A stretch of 7,639 nucleotides of DNA, taken from positions 1 to 7,639 of the forward strand of contig JBJFFE010000058.1 in the NCBI GenBank assembly GCA_051891435.1. Direction: 5' to 3'. Below the pieces are notes generated by a model. The model did not search any database, was not told where the DNA came from, and saw nothing but the letters and a program-made list of their open reading frames with translations. The translations under genes and the position numbers were made by a program. Source of the stretch: UMGS1933 sp051891435 (lineage in GTDB: Bacteria; Bacillota; Clostridia; TANB77; CAG-508). Within the stretch, counting starts at the first letter, position 1. Every line of letters starts with the position of its first letter. Shown piece by piece: positions 1 to 4,912 of the stretch.

Positions 1-146
1 ATATATTTTAAAAGCGAGTTGTTCCGTGGGGACCGCCGTGGGCTGTTAAAGGCGATAGCCTTGTTACAGCGCCGGTGGGAAGCAACGAGTGATTTAAAAT
101 ATATAACACCCTGGGAGCGGATTACTAAAAACACTCACACAAATTA
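1..146 (+). ncRNA. Structured RNA element, copy A (5' end cut by window edge)
   Basis: A long rod-like fold is visible. Bases 1-12 pair perfectly with 93-104, GTTG 18-21 with CAAC 83-86, and CCGCC 33-37 with GGTGG 74-78 (one G-U). The tip is a two-part hairpin: GCTGT 42-46 with ACAGC 66-70, and AAGGC 49-53 with GCCTT 58-62 around a GATA loop. The G-U pair works only if the plus strand is the RNA. A second copy lies inverted at 4389-4571; bases 25-82 match it except for one loop base. The shared 3' tail ACTCACACAAATTA is at 133-146. The promoter and outer stem lie left of the window. It sits about 80 nt before the reductase gene, so it could be a leader or a separate RNA. I do not recognise the family; the function is unknown. 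Confidence 0.75.
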
Positions 147-175
147 CAATTTGGATATTAAATCTATAAAAACTA

Positions 176-204
176 TTTAAAAAATTTTTATTTTAATATA
201 TAAT
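176..204 (+). promoter_or_regulatory. Possible promoter of the short-chain reductase gene
   Basis: The -10 TATAAT (199-204) is perfect. The -35 TTTAAA (176-181) is weak (4 of 6), with a 17-nt spacer. The region is almost pure A/T, so chance matches are easy. Transcription from here would start near 211, leaving a leader of only about 17 nt. If it is not real, the gene would be read from the promoter of the upstream RNA element. Confidence 0.3.
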
Positions 205-214
205 CAAATACAAT

Positions 215-223
215 AGAGGTGAT
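215..223 (+). promoter_or_regulatory. Ribosome binding site that fixes the reductase start
   Basis: AGAGGTGAT matches the 16S anti-SD complement and ends 4 nt before the ATG at 228. An in-frame GTG at 219 lies inside this site, so it cannot be the working start. Confidence 0.8.
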
Positions 224-227
224 AAGA

Positions 228-953
228 ATGAAAACCATTATTATAACAGGAGGATCACAAGGTATTGGAAAATGCATGGTAGAGAATTTTGCTAGAGATG
301 GATACAATGTTGTACTAAATTATAATAAATCTGAAAATAGCGCTAAACAAATAAAAAGTCAATTATTAGAAGAGGGCTATGAAATAGAAATTTTCAAAGC
401 AGATATCTCAAAAAGAGAAGAAGTAAAAAAACTTGTAGAATTTACATTAAATAGATTTGGAAATATTGATGTTTTAATAAATAATGCAGGAGTTGCAAAA
501 ATTCAACTATTTACAGATGTAACAGAGGAAGATTGGGATGAAATAATGAATGTAAATTTAAAGTCAGCTTTATTTACAATACAAGAAGTTTTACCTAATA
601 TGATAAATAGAAAAGGAGGCTTAATAATAAACATTTCTTCTGTTTGGGGATTAGTTGGAGCATCTTGCGAAGCAGTGTATTCAGCTTCAAAAGCTGGATT
701 AGATGCAATTACAAAATCTTTAGCAAAAGAACTTGGACCTTCAAATATTAGAGTAAATAGTATAGCTCCTGGAATAATAGATACTCAAATGAATAGTAGC
801 TTAGATGAGAAAATAAAAAAAGAAATTGCACAGGAAATACCTTTAGGAAAAATTGGCAAACCTATTGAAATTTATAAATGTGCAAAATGGCTTATAGAAG
901 ATGAATATACAACAGGGCAAATTATTTCTCCAAATGGTGGATGGGTAATATAA
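228..953 (+). CDS. Short-chain dehydrogenase/reductase, FabG-like (3-oxoacyl-ACP reductase type)
   Basis: A 241-residue classical SDR that probably reduces a ketone with NAD(P)H in the cytoplasm. The Rossmann cofactor motif TGGSQGIG is at 7-14 and NNAG at 85-88. The catalytic tetrad is complete: N110, S138, Y151 (YSASK) and K155. S138, Y151 and K155 have the same numbering as I recall for E. coli FabG, and the length is typical. The ATG at 228 is preferred over GTG 219 because the Shine-Dalgarno sequence overlaps the GTG. The gene stands alone: no acpP, fabD or fabF neighbours are seen. It may therefore be a FabG paralogue with another substrate (sugar, steroid or polyol) rather than the housekeeping enzyme. 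It follows RNA copy A and ends in a terminator shared with the convergent gene. The SDR call is firm; the substrate is not known. Confidence 0.9.
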   Translation: MKTIIITGGSQGIGKCMVENFARDGYNVVLNYNKSENSAKQIKSQLLEEGYEIEIFKADISKREEVKKLVEFTLNRFGNIDVLINNAGVAKIQLFTDVTEEDWDEIMNVNLKSALFTIQEVLPNMINRKGGLIINISSVWGLVGASCEAVYSASKAGLDAITKSLAKELGPSNIRVNSIAPGIIDTQMNSSLDEKIKKEIAQEIPLGKIGKPIEIYKCAKWLIEDEYTTGQIISPNGGWVI

Positions 954-983
954 AAATGCAACCTTGATGGTTGCATTTTTTTT
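952..983. terminator. Bidirectional intrinsic terminator between convergent genes
   Basis: Stem TGCAACC 957-963 / GGTTGCA 969-975, loop TTGAT, extended by A/T pairs. Eight T follow on the plus strand (976-983) and the A-run 952-956 gives a U-tract on the minus strand. It overlaps the reductase stop codon on one side and the stop of the minus-strand gene (982-984) on the other. Confidence 0.92.
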
Positions 984-1446
984 ATTGCTCTTGTACTTTT
1001 CTTTTATAATTTCCAGAAATCAGTCTTGGAATATAATGAATAATTTTATATATGGCAAGCCTTATTTTTTTGTTCCAGATATACGACTTTCTTAATCTAT
1101 TTGGTCTATCTAGAGAATAATCAATATCTGATACAACTAAATCCATACAAGGTTTTTCTAATTCAAAAACATAATTTTGTCCATTATTATTATCCCATTC
1201 GTTTTTATCATTTCTAAAACAGAAATTAAAAGAATCACTCTCTAAAAGCTCTAATTCTGTTTGGAAACCTAATTCTGTTTTCTCCATTTTTATTTCATTT
1301 AGGTTATCCCAATTTGAACCAAAACCATAATGAATAAAAACTTCTTCAGAATTTTCTTCGAAAAATTTACCTGTATATGAAATTTTTACAGTTGAATTTT
1401 GTATTAATTTATCTGTATTAAAAAATATATTTCTTACTAATTCCAT
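982..1446 (-). CDS. Small CBM25/CBM53-like carbohydrate-binding protein
   Basis: A 154-residue protein. Residues about 14-97 look like a starch-binding module of the CBM25/CBM53 type: an opening beta strand (TVKISYTGKFF), the motif VFIHYGFGSNWDN (36-48) with W46, and FCFRNDKNEWDNNNGQNY (75-92) with W84. These Trp/Tyr residues are the expected sugar-stacking positions. No signal peptide or membrane helix precedes the module, so it should be cytoplasmic. A Lys/Arg-rich tail (about 117-150) follows and may touch membrane, nucleic acid or a partner. No catalytic domain is present. Binding to glycogen or a similar internal glucan is an inference. AGAGGT (plus-strand 1456-1461) lies 9 nt before the ATG. 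It has its own promoter although it follows the repressor gene in the same direction. Confidence 0.75.
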   Translation of the reverse strand: MELVRNIFFNTDKLIQNSTVKISYTGKFFEENSEEVFIHYGFGSNWDNLNEIKMEKTELGFQTELELLESDSFNFCFRNDKNEWDNNNGQNYVFELEKPCMDLVVSDIDYSLDRPNRLRKSYIWNKKIRLAIYKIIHYIPRLISGNYKRKVQEQ

Positions 1447-1479
1447 TTCTTTTATACCTCTTTGTCTTTTGCTTACAAC

Positions 1480-1508
1480 ATTATATTATTAAAAAAATTA
1501 TAATGCAA
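1480..1508 (-). promoter_or_regulatory. Promoter of the carbohydrate-binding protein gene
   Basis: Read on the minus strand: -35 TTGCAT (1503-1508, 4 of 6), 17-nt spacer, -10 TATAAT (1480-1485, perfect). The predicted start is near 1473, giving a leader of about 27 nt that contains the AGAGGT binding site. Confidence 0.65.
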
Positions 1509-1526
1509 GTATTTTTTACAAAAATT

Positions 1527-2096
1527 TTATTTTCCTAACACTTTTCCAATAATATAAAAACTGTCTTCAGCCTTAACTGTTATTTTAGGAATTGTTTTGT
1601 CGACAGCAGTTAAGACTATCTTACCTTCTTTGTTTGAGTATTTTCTTATTAAAATATTATCATTTAAACTAAGTAAAGCAATGTCTCCGTTTGATAATGG
1701 TGAATTAAATTCAATAAAAGCATAATCACCTTCAGAAAATTTAGGTTCCAAAGAAGAATCATTAATTCTAATTGCAAGTGATGCACTTGGCATTGAAGGT
1801 GGACAAGAAATAAAACTGTTAATATTGTCCACAGCTAAAACTTTATCATATGCAATGTGACTAACATAGTCATATGTTTCTTGATCTTCATTTAATTGTT
1901 TATCATATGTATACATTAATTGTTGGTATGGAACATTTAAAGCTTGACAAATATTTCTTAGAGCTTTATGGCTAGGGTTCCTTTCTCCTTTTTCGATGTG
2001 AGTTAAATGACCTATATTAATACCTGTTAATTTTGCAAGTTCTGTTTTAGTCATTCCTTTTTCTTTTCTAATTTTTCCAATCATATCACCAATCAT
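1527..2096 (-). CDS. XRE-family repressor with S24 (LexA/CI-like) C-terminal domain
   Basis: A 189-residue regulator. Residues 6-61 form a HTH_3 domain (helices around TKTELAKLTGINIGHLTHIE), followed by a linker and an S24/LexA-CI-like beta domain from about 85 to 189, ending IIGKVLGK. The Ser of the usual GDSM motif is present within DSSLEP (S115). The partner Lys is not in place: the expected K-R motif reads ILIRKY (148-153). No Ala-Gly or Cys-Gly cleavage pair is visible in the linker. It may therefore be an S24-fold dimerisation or sensor domain without self-cleavage. ATG 2096 is supported by GAGGTG five nt upstream; M5 has no spaced binding site. It is divergent from a small HTH gene that resembles its own N-terminus. 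A phage-type CI origin is possible, but no phage genes adjoin. Confidence 0.88.
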   Translation of the reverse strand: MIGDMIGKIRKEKGMTKTELAKLTGINIGHLTHIEKGERNPSHKALRNICQALNVPYQQLMYTYDKQLNEDQETYDYVSHIAYDKVLAVDNINSFISCPPSMPSASLAIRINDSSLEPKFSEGDYAFIEFNSPLSNGDIALLSLNDNILIRKYSNKEGKIVLTAVDKTIPKITVKAEDSFYIIGKVLGK

Positions 2097-2127
2097 AATA
2101 GCACCTCGTTATTTTTTATTTTATACT

Positions 2128-2156
2128 ATTATATAAAAAAATTGTCTGCTAGTAAA
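2128..2156 (-). promoter_or_regulatory. Promoter of the S24-type repressor gene
   Basis: On the minus strand: -35 TTTACT (2151-2156, 4 of 6), 17-nt spacer, -10 TATAAT (2128-2133). The predicted start is near 2121, about 25 nt before the ATG. It is divergent from, and about 20 bp away from, the plus-strand promoter of the small HTH gene. Confidence 0.6.
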
Positions 2157-2176
2157 GATGTTTTTTAAAAAAAGTA

Positions 2177-2188
2177 TTGACTTGTCAA
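2177..2188. promoter_or_regulatory. Candidate operator: TTGAC-TT-GTCAA
   Basis: A perfect 12-bp inverted repeat whose left half is the -35 hexamer (TTGACT) of the small HTH gene. A dimeric HTH protein bound here would block that promoter. It lies between the two divergent HTH genes, so either product could bind it. The binding protein is inferred, not seen. Confidence 0.5.
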
Positions 2189-2206
2189 AATAGCACGTGA
2201 TATTAT
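2177..2206 (+). promoter_or_regulatory. Promoter of the small HTH gene
   Basis: -35 TTGACT (2177-2182, 5 of 6), 18-nt spacer, -10 TATTAT (2201-2206, 5 of 6). The start would be near 2213. AAGGAGG (2221-2227) then lies 8 nt before the ATG. A CACGTG palindrome (2194-2199) sits in the spacer. Confidence 0.65.
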
Positions 2207-2235
2207 GTTGTTATTAAGACAAGGAGGCCTGAAAA

Positions 2236-2427
2236 ATGAGTATTAATAATCTTACGAAAATTAGAAAAGATAAAGGAATGACAATTTCAGAATTAGCAGA
2301 ATTATCAGGAATTTCAATGGGATATATTTGCCATTTGGAAAAAGGAACAAGAAAAAATCCGTCTAAAGAAACAATGGAAAAAATAGCAAATGTTTTAGGA
2401 AAGTCTGTTACAGAAATATTTTTTTAA
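2236..2427 (+). CDS. Small XRE/Cro-like HTH regulator
   Basis: A 63-residue protein that is almost entirely one HTH_3 domain: helices around MTISELAELSGISMGYICHL (15-34), then a GTRKNPSKET loop and a closing helix ending in VTEIFF. It has no effector or oligomerisation domain. It closely resembles the N-terminus of the divergent repressor: both share KIRK.KGMT..ELA.L.GI..G...H.EKG.R.PS, which suggests a duplicated DNA-binding domain. Cytoplasmic DNA binding is expected. The strong AAGGAGG site 8 nt upstream fixes the start. The pair has the layout of a cI/cro switch, the small protein in the Cro position. The gene has no clear terminator before the next promoter at 2488, so some read-through into the VanW gene is possible. 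Confidence 0.88.
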   Translation: MSINNLTKIRKDKGMTISELAELSGISMGYICHLEKGTRKNPSKETMEKIANVLGKSVTEIFF

Positions 2428-2454
2428 ATCTAAAATTTTGATATTGAAAAATCT

Positions 2455-2467
2455 GGAATAATATTCC
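2455..2467. other. Short perfect palindrome GGAATAATATTCC
   Basis: A 13-nt palindrome 20 nt before the -35 of the VanW gene. It could be an operator or a weak 5-bp hairpin after the small HTH gene. No U-tract follows, so it is not a good terminator. In such AT-rich DNA it may be chance. Confidence 0.25.
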
Positions 2468-2487
2468 TAAAAAAACATATAATTACA

Positions 2488-2516
2488 TTGTAAAAAAAAA
2501 CTATTTGTGATAAAAT
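2488..2516 (+). promoter_or_regulatory. Probable promoter of the VanW-domain gene
   Basis: -35 TTGTAA (2488-2493, 4 of 6), 17-nt spacer, -10 TAAAAT (2511-2516, 5 of 6). The start would be near 2523, about 30 nt before the ATG at 2554. It is moderate in quality and lies in A-rich DNA. Confidence 0.45.
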
Positions 2517-2553
2517 TACTCAATAAATGATATTTTTTTTAAGGAGAGAACAA

Positions 2554-4377
2554 ATGGAAAGTGTTAAAGAGTCAAAAGAAGCAAATAGTGAAAATATTAA
2601 GGCAGAAATAATAGAAGAAAAAAAGGAAAATCTAGAAGAAAAAGAAGAAAAAAACAATAATCAATATAAAATTAAAAAGACACATAAGTGGATAGTTATA
2701 GCAATAATTGTAGCAATTGTAGTAATTATATTATCAACAGGTTTTGCACTTGTAAATATAAATAATGAAAATATAATTGCAGGAGTAACAATAGATAAAA
2801 TAAATTTACAAGGATTAAATAAGCAAGAAGCAGAAACAATTATTAAAAATAAAATAGAAGAAAAATTAAATGAAGAAATAAAAATAAAAATAGATAATGA
2901 AGAATATAGCATGTTATTATCCCAAATTGAACTAGAATATGGAGTAAATGATGCTATTGAAAAAGCGTATAATGTAGGAAGGAAAAGTAACATCTTAGGA
3001 AACAATTTCGAGATATTAAAAAGTAAAATTTTTGGAACAGATATTAATTTAAATTCTAATTATAATGAGGACTTATTAAACAATGTTGTTCAAGAAATGA
3101 AAGAAAAAATACCAAATGCAGTGAAACAAGTGGCATATTGCATAGAAGACGACAAACTTGTTATAACTAGAGGTTCAGCAGGAGCTTCGATTGATGATAA
3201 TCAACTAAAAAATGTGATTAAAAAGAATATTAATTTAAGTTGTTTAGAAGAAATAAATATGAAATCATTTCAAATTGAACCAGATGATATTGATATAGAA
3301 AAAATATATGCAGAGGTTCATACAGAAGCTCAGGATGCATATTATACCACTAATCCTTTTCAAGTATTTGCAGAGGTGCAAGGAATTGACTTTGATTTAG
3401 TTGCAGCAAAAGAAATTTTAAAAGAATATAAGGATGAATATGAAATTCCTTTAATTATAACTAATCCTAAAAAAACAATTTCACAGATTGGAACAGAGGC
3501 TTTCCCAGACTTACTTGGAACATTTTCTACAAGATATGATGAAAGCAATAAATCTAGAACTACTAATTTAAAATTAGCTGTAAGTAAAATTAATGGAAAA
3601 GTAATCATGCCAGGAGAAATATTTTCATATAATAAAACTTTAGGAAAGAGGACAGCTGAAGCAGGATATAAAGATGCTGCAGGATATGCTGGTGGTAAAG
3701 TAGTACAAATGATAGGGGGAGGAATTTGTCAAATTTCTTCAACATTATATGATGCAGTGGTATATGCAAATTTAGATATAGTAGAAAGACATAACCATGC
3801 CTTTACAACATCATATGTAGGAGCGGGAAAAGATGCAACAGTTGTTTATGGTAGTTTAGATTTTAAATTTAAAAATAACAGACAATATCCTATAACGATA
3901 AAAGCAACTGCACAAAATGGAATTGCAAAGGTAAGTATTTATGGAATAAGAGAAGAAACAGAATATGAAGTAGAAATTGCAACTACAATTTTAAATTATA
4001 TACCATTTAAAGTCATTTATGAAGATGATGCTAGTTTAGATGAAGGAACAGAAAAAGTTACACAATATGGTTCAAATGGATGTAAAAGTATAACATATAA
4101 GATATTAAAATTAAATGGAAAAGAGGTTTCAAGAAGCGTTTTATCAACAGATACATATGACCCAATGAATAAATACATAACAAGAGGAACGAAAAAAACA
4201 ACACCTGTTGTAGCTCCTCCTGAACCAACAGTTCCTGAAACTCCAGAAGAACCTGAGACACCTGCTGAGCCAGAGACTCCAGAAGAACCAGAAACACCTG
4301 TAACACCTGTAACACCAGCAGAACCAGTGATTCCAGAAACGCCAGAGGAACCAGAACAAGAAGAAACAGCAGCATAG
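2554..4377 (+). CDS. Membrane-anchored VanW/G5-domain cell-wall protein
   Basis: A 607-residue protein. A charged cytoplasmic segment (1-45) precedes one membrane helix (46-66); the rest should be outside. About 75-310 resembles one or two PG_binding_4 regions. The VanW domain spans about 320-450, with the signature GGGICQ (388-393, Cys392) and ERHNH (411-415). A G5-like domain follows (about 470-547), then a Pro/Glu/Thr tail (551-607). As I recall, VanW domains in Clostridioides difficile were reported to be cysteine L,D-transpeptidases making 3-3 cross-links. Cys392 would be the nucleophile, so a cross-linking role is likely but inferred. The ATG at 2554 follows AAGGAGAG (2541-2548) at 5 nt; the ATG at 2527 lies upstream of that site. 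This is not evidence of vancomycin resistance: no vanHAX genes are near. RNA copy B lies just downstream on the other strand. Confidence 0.88.
   Translation: MESVKESKEANSENIKAEIIEEKKENLEEKEEKNNNQYKIKKTHKWIVIAIIVAIVVIILSTGFALVNINNENIIAGVTIDKINLQGLNKQEAETIIKNKIEEKLNEEIKIKIDNEEYSMLLSQIELEYGVNDAIEKAYNVGRKSNILGNNFEILKSKIFGTDINLNSNYNEDLLNNVVQEMKEKIPNAVKQVAYCIEDDKLVITRGSAGASIDDNQLKNVIKKNINLSCLEEINMKSFQIEPDDIDIEKIYAEVHTEAQDAYYTTNPFQVFAEVQGIDFDLVAAKEILKEYKDEYEIPLIITNPKKTISQIGTEAFPDLLGTFSTRYDESNKSRTTNLKLAVSKINGKVIMPGEIFSYNKTLGKRTAEAGYKDAAGYAGGKVVQMIGGGICQISSTLYDAVVYANLDIVERHNHAFTTSYVGAGKDATVVYGSLDFKFKNNRQYPITIKATAQNGIAKVSIYGIREETEYEVEIATTILNYIPFKVIYEDDASLDEGTEKVTQYGSNGCKSITYKILKLNGKEVSRSVLSTDTYDPMNKYITRGTKKTTPVVAPPEPTVPETPEEPETPAEPETPEEPETPVTPVTPAEPVIPETPEEPEQEETAA
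4204..4374 (+). repeat. Pro/Glu/Thr-rich repeat tail of the VanW protein
   Basis: Residues 551-607 are built from short units of the type PETPEEPETPAEPETP with VTPVTP in the middle. The DNA is a matching degenerate repeat (CCA/CCT-GAA-ACT-like codons), prone to slippage. Such tails usually span or lie along the wall. No LPXTG motif follows. Long minus-strand frames here are by-products of this repeat. Confidence 0.8.
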
Positions 4378-4388
4378 GAAATAAATAA

Positions 4389-4571
4389 TAATTTGTGTGA
4401 GTATTTTATTAAAGATATCACAAGACGACCGCCCAATCTCGTCGGGGATTATATATTTTAATTTGCTCATTTCTTCCCACCGGCGCTGTAACAAGGCTTC
4501 GCCTTTAACAGCCCACGGCGGTCCCCACGAGGAAATTCGCTTTTAAAATATATAAAACCCCTGCGTTGGGC
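4389..4571 (-). ncRNA. Structured RNA element, copy B (complete)
   Basis: Read on the minus strand, this copy keeps the whole core of copy A and shows the outer part missing there. GCCCAA (plus 4566-4571) can pair with TTGGGC (plus 4431-4436), and GGGG (plus 4558-4561) with CCCC (plus 4444-4447). Then come a 13-bp A/T stem, ATTT/AAAT (plus 4533-4536 and 4469-4472) and the tip hairpin with a GAA loop. ATTT/AAAT replaces GTTG/CAAC of copy A: two compensating pair changes. A 5-bp stem GACGA/TCGTC (plus 4424-4428, 4439-4443) encloses TTGGGC, allowing a pseudoknot. The tail ACTCACACAAATTA ends at 4389. A strong promoter (4638-4667) predicts a transcript from about 4631. No gene follows in this direction, only the 3' end of the VanW gene in antisense. 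The family and function are unknown to me. Confidence 0.8.
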
Positions 4572-4572
4572 T

Positions 4573-4590
4573 ATTACATTCTTATGTAAT
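4573..4590. other. A/T-rich hairpin near the 5' end of RNA copy B
   Basis: ATTACAT 4573-4579 and ATGTAAT 4584-4590 form a 7-bp stem with a TCTT loop. On the minus strand it would sit in the RNA leader just before GCCCAA. On the plus strand it could be a very weak terminator for the VanW transcript (TAGTTTATTT follows). The role is not settled. Confidence 0.3.
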
Positions 4591-4637
4591 TAGTTTATTT
4601 ATATAGAGCAAGCACGAACAGTTCTTATTATTTATAA

Positions 4638-4667
4638 ATTATACCACATGAAATTCCTTCATTTCAA
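4638..4667 (-). promoter_or_regulatory. Promoter of RNA copy B
   Basis: On the minus strand: -35 TTGAAA (4662-4667, 5 of 6), 18-nt spacer, extended -10 TGG-TATAAT (TATAAT at 4638-4643). The predicted start near 4631 is 60 nt before the first conserved stem. The -35 touches the -35 of the tRNA promoter (4668-4673). The spacer holds an inverted repeat GAAAT...ATTTC. Confidence 0.75.
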
Positions 4668-4696
4668 TTGACAAATTTGAAAATAAATATTATAAT
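4668..4696 (+). promoter_or_regulatory. Consensus promoter of tRNA-Lys
   Basis: A perfect TTGACA (4668-4673), 17-nt spacer and perfect TATAAT (4691-4696). Transcription would start near 4703, about 14 nt before the mature tRNA. It directly abuts the divergent promoter of RNA copy B. Confidence 0.92.
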
Positions 4697-4716
4697 AAAA
4701 AAGCTCTAATAAAAAT

Positions 4717-4792
4717 GCACCATTAGCTCAGTTGGTAGAGCAACTGACTCTTAATCAGTGGGTCCAGAGTTCGAGTCTCTGATGGTGCACCA
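4717..4792 (+). tRNA. tRNA-Lys (anticodon CTT), CCA encoded
   Basis: A full cloverleaf. Acceptor GCACCAT pairs with ATGGTGC (4782-4788), followed by ACCA. Anticodon stem ACTGA/TCAGT encloses loop CTCTTAA with anticodon CTT at 4750-4752, reading AAG. T stem CAGAG/CTCTG encloses loop TTCGAGT. The D-arm contains AGCTCAGTTGGTAGAGC. The gene is single, with no tRNA cluster, and has its own consensus promoter. Confidence 0.97.
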
Positions 4793-4850
4793 ATCAAATT
4801 TTTATATATTTCAGAGCATTTTTAATATATTGTAAAAAGGATATTTTTAT

Positions 4851-4872
4851 AAGAGCACTTTTAAGTGCTCTT
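4851..4872 (+). terminator. Probable terminator after tRNA-Lys
   Basis: AAGAGCACT and AGTGCTCTT form a 9-bp stem with loop TTTA. TTATTAAGTTT follows, a modest U-rich run. It lies 58 nt after the tRNA and 40 nt before the glycosyltransferase gene. Some read-through into that gene is possible, because no strong promoter for it is seen in between. Confidence 0.6.
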
Positions 4873-4912
4873 TATTAAGTTTAAATAATATATAGAAAAA
4901 TAAGGAGTTTAA

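Noticed and set aside
1..146. Known riboswitch, T-box, 6S RNA, SRP RNA, group II intron end or omega-RNA of a TnpB/IscB element
   Set aside because: No diagnostic motifs of the classes I can recall, no T-box tRNA-pairing layout, and no reverse transcriptase, TnpB or IscB frame nearby. A formal Rfam search was not possible.
219..227. GTG start for the reductase, three codons upstream of ATG 228
   Set aside because: The GTG lies within the Shine-Dalgarno sequence AGAGGTGAT that serves ATG 228.
2527..2553. ATG start nine codons upstream for the VanW protein
   Set aside because: AAGGAGAG (2541-2548) lies downstream of it and is well spaced for ATG 2554; the extra residues are not a plausible signal.
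2661..3608. Minus-strand open frames inside the VanW gene
   Set aside because: Hydrophobic by-products of A-rich codons on the coding strand, without ribosome binding sites or family similarity.
2554..4377. Vancomycin resistance gene
   Set aside because: The VanW domain name is historical; no vanHAX or VanRS genes are present and the domain order is that of a housekeeping wall protein.
4017..4494. Minus-strand open frames rich in Gly/Ser/Val, Leu or Trp/Phe, collagen-like in part
   Set aside because: They are the reverse reading of the Pro/Glu/Thr repeat of the VanW protein and of the RNA copy B region; no binding site or known fold.
4389..4571. Simple intrinsic terminator for the VanW gene
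   Set aside because: The tip hairpin has no U-tract after it on the plus strand, and the size, conservation and separate minus-strand promoter point to an RNA gene.
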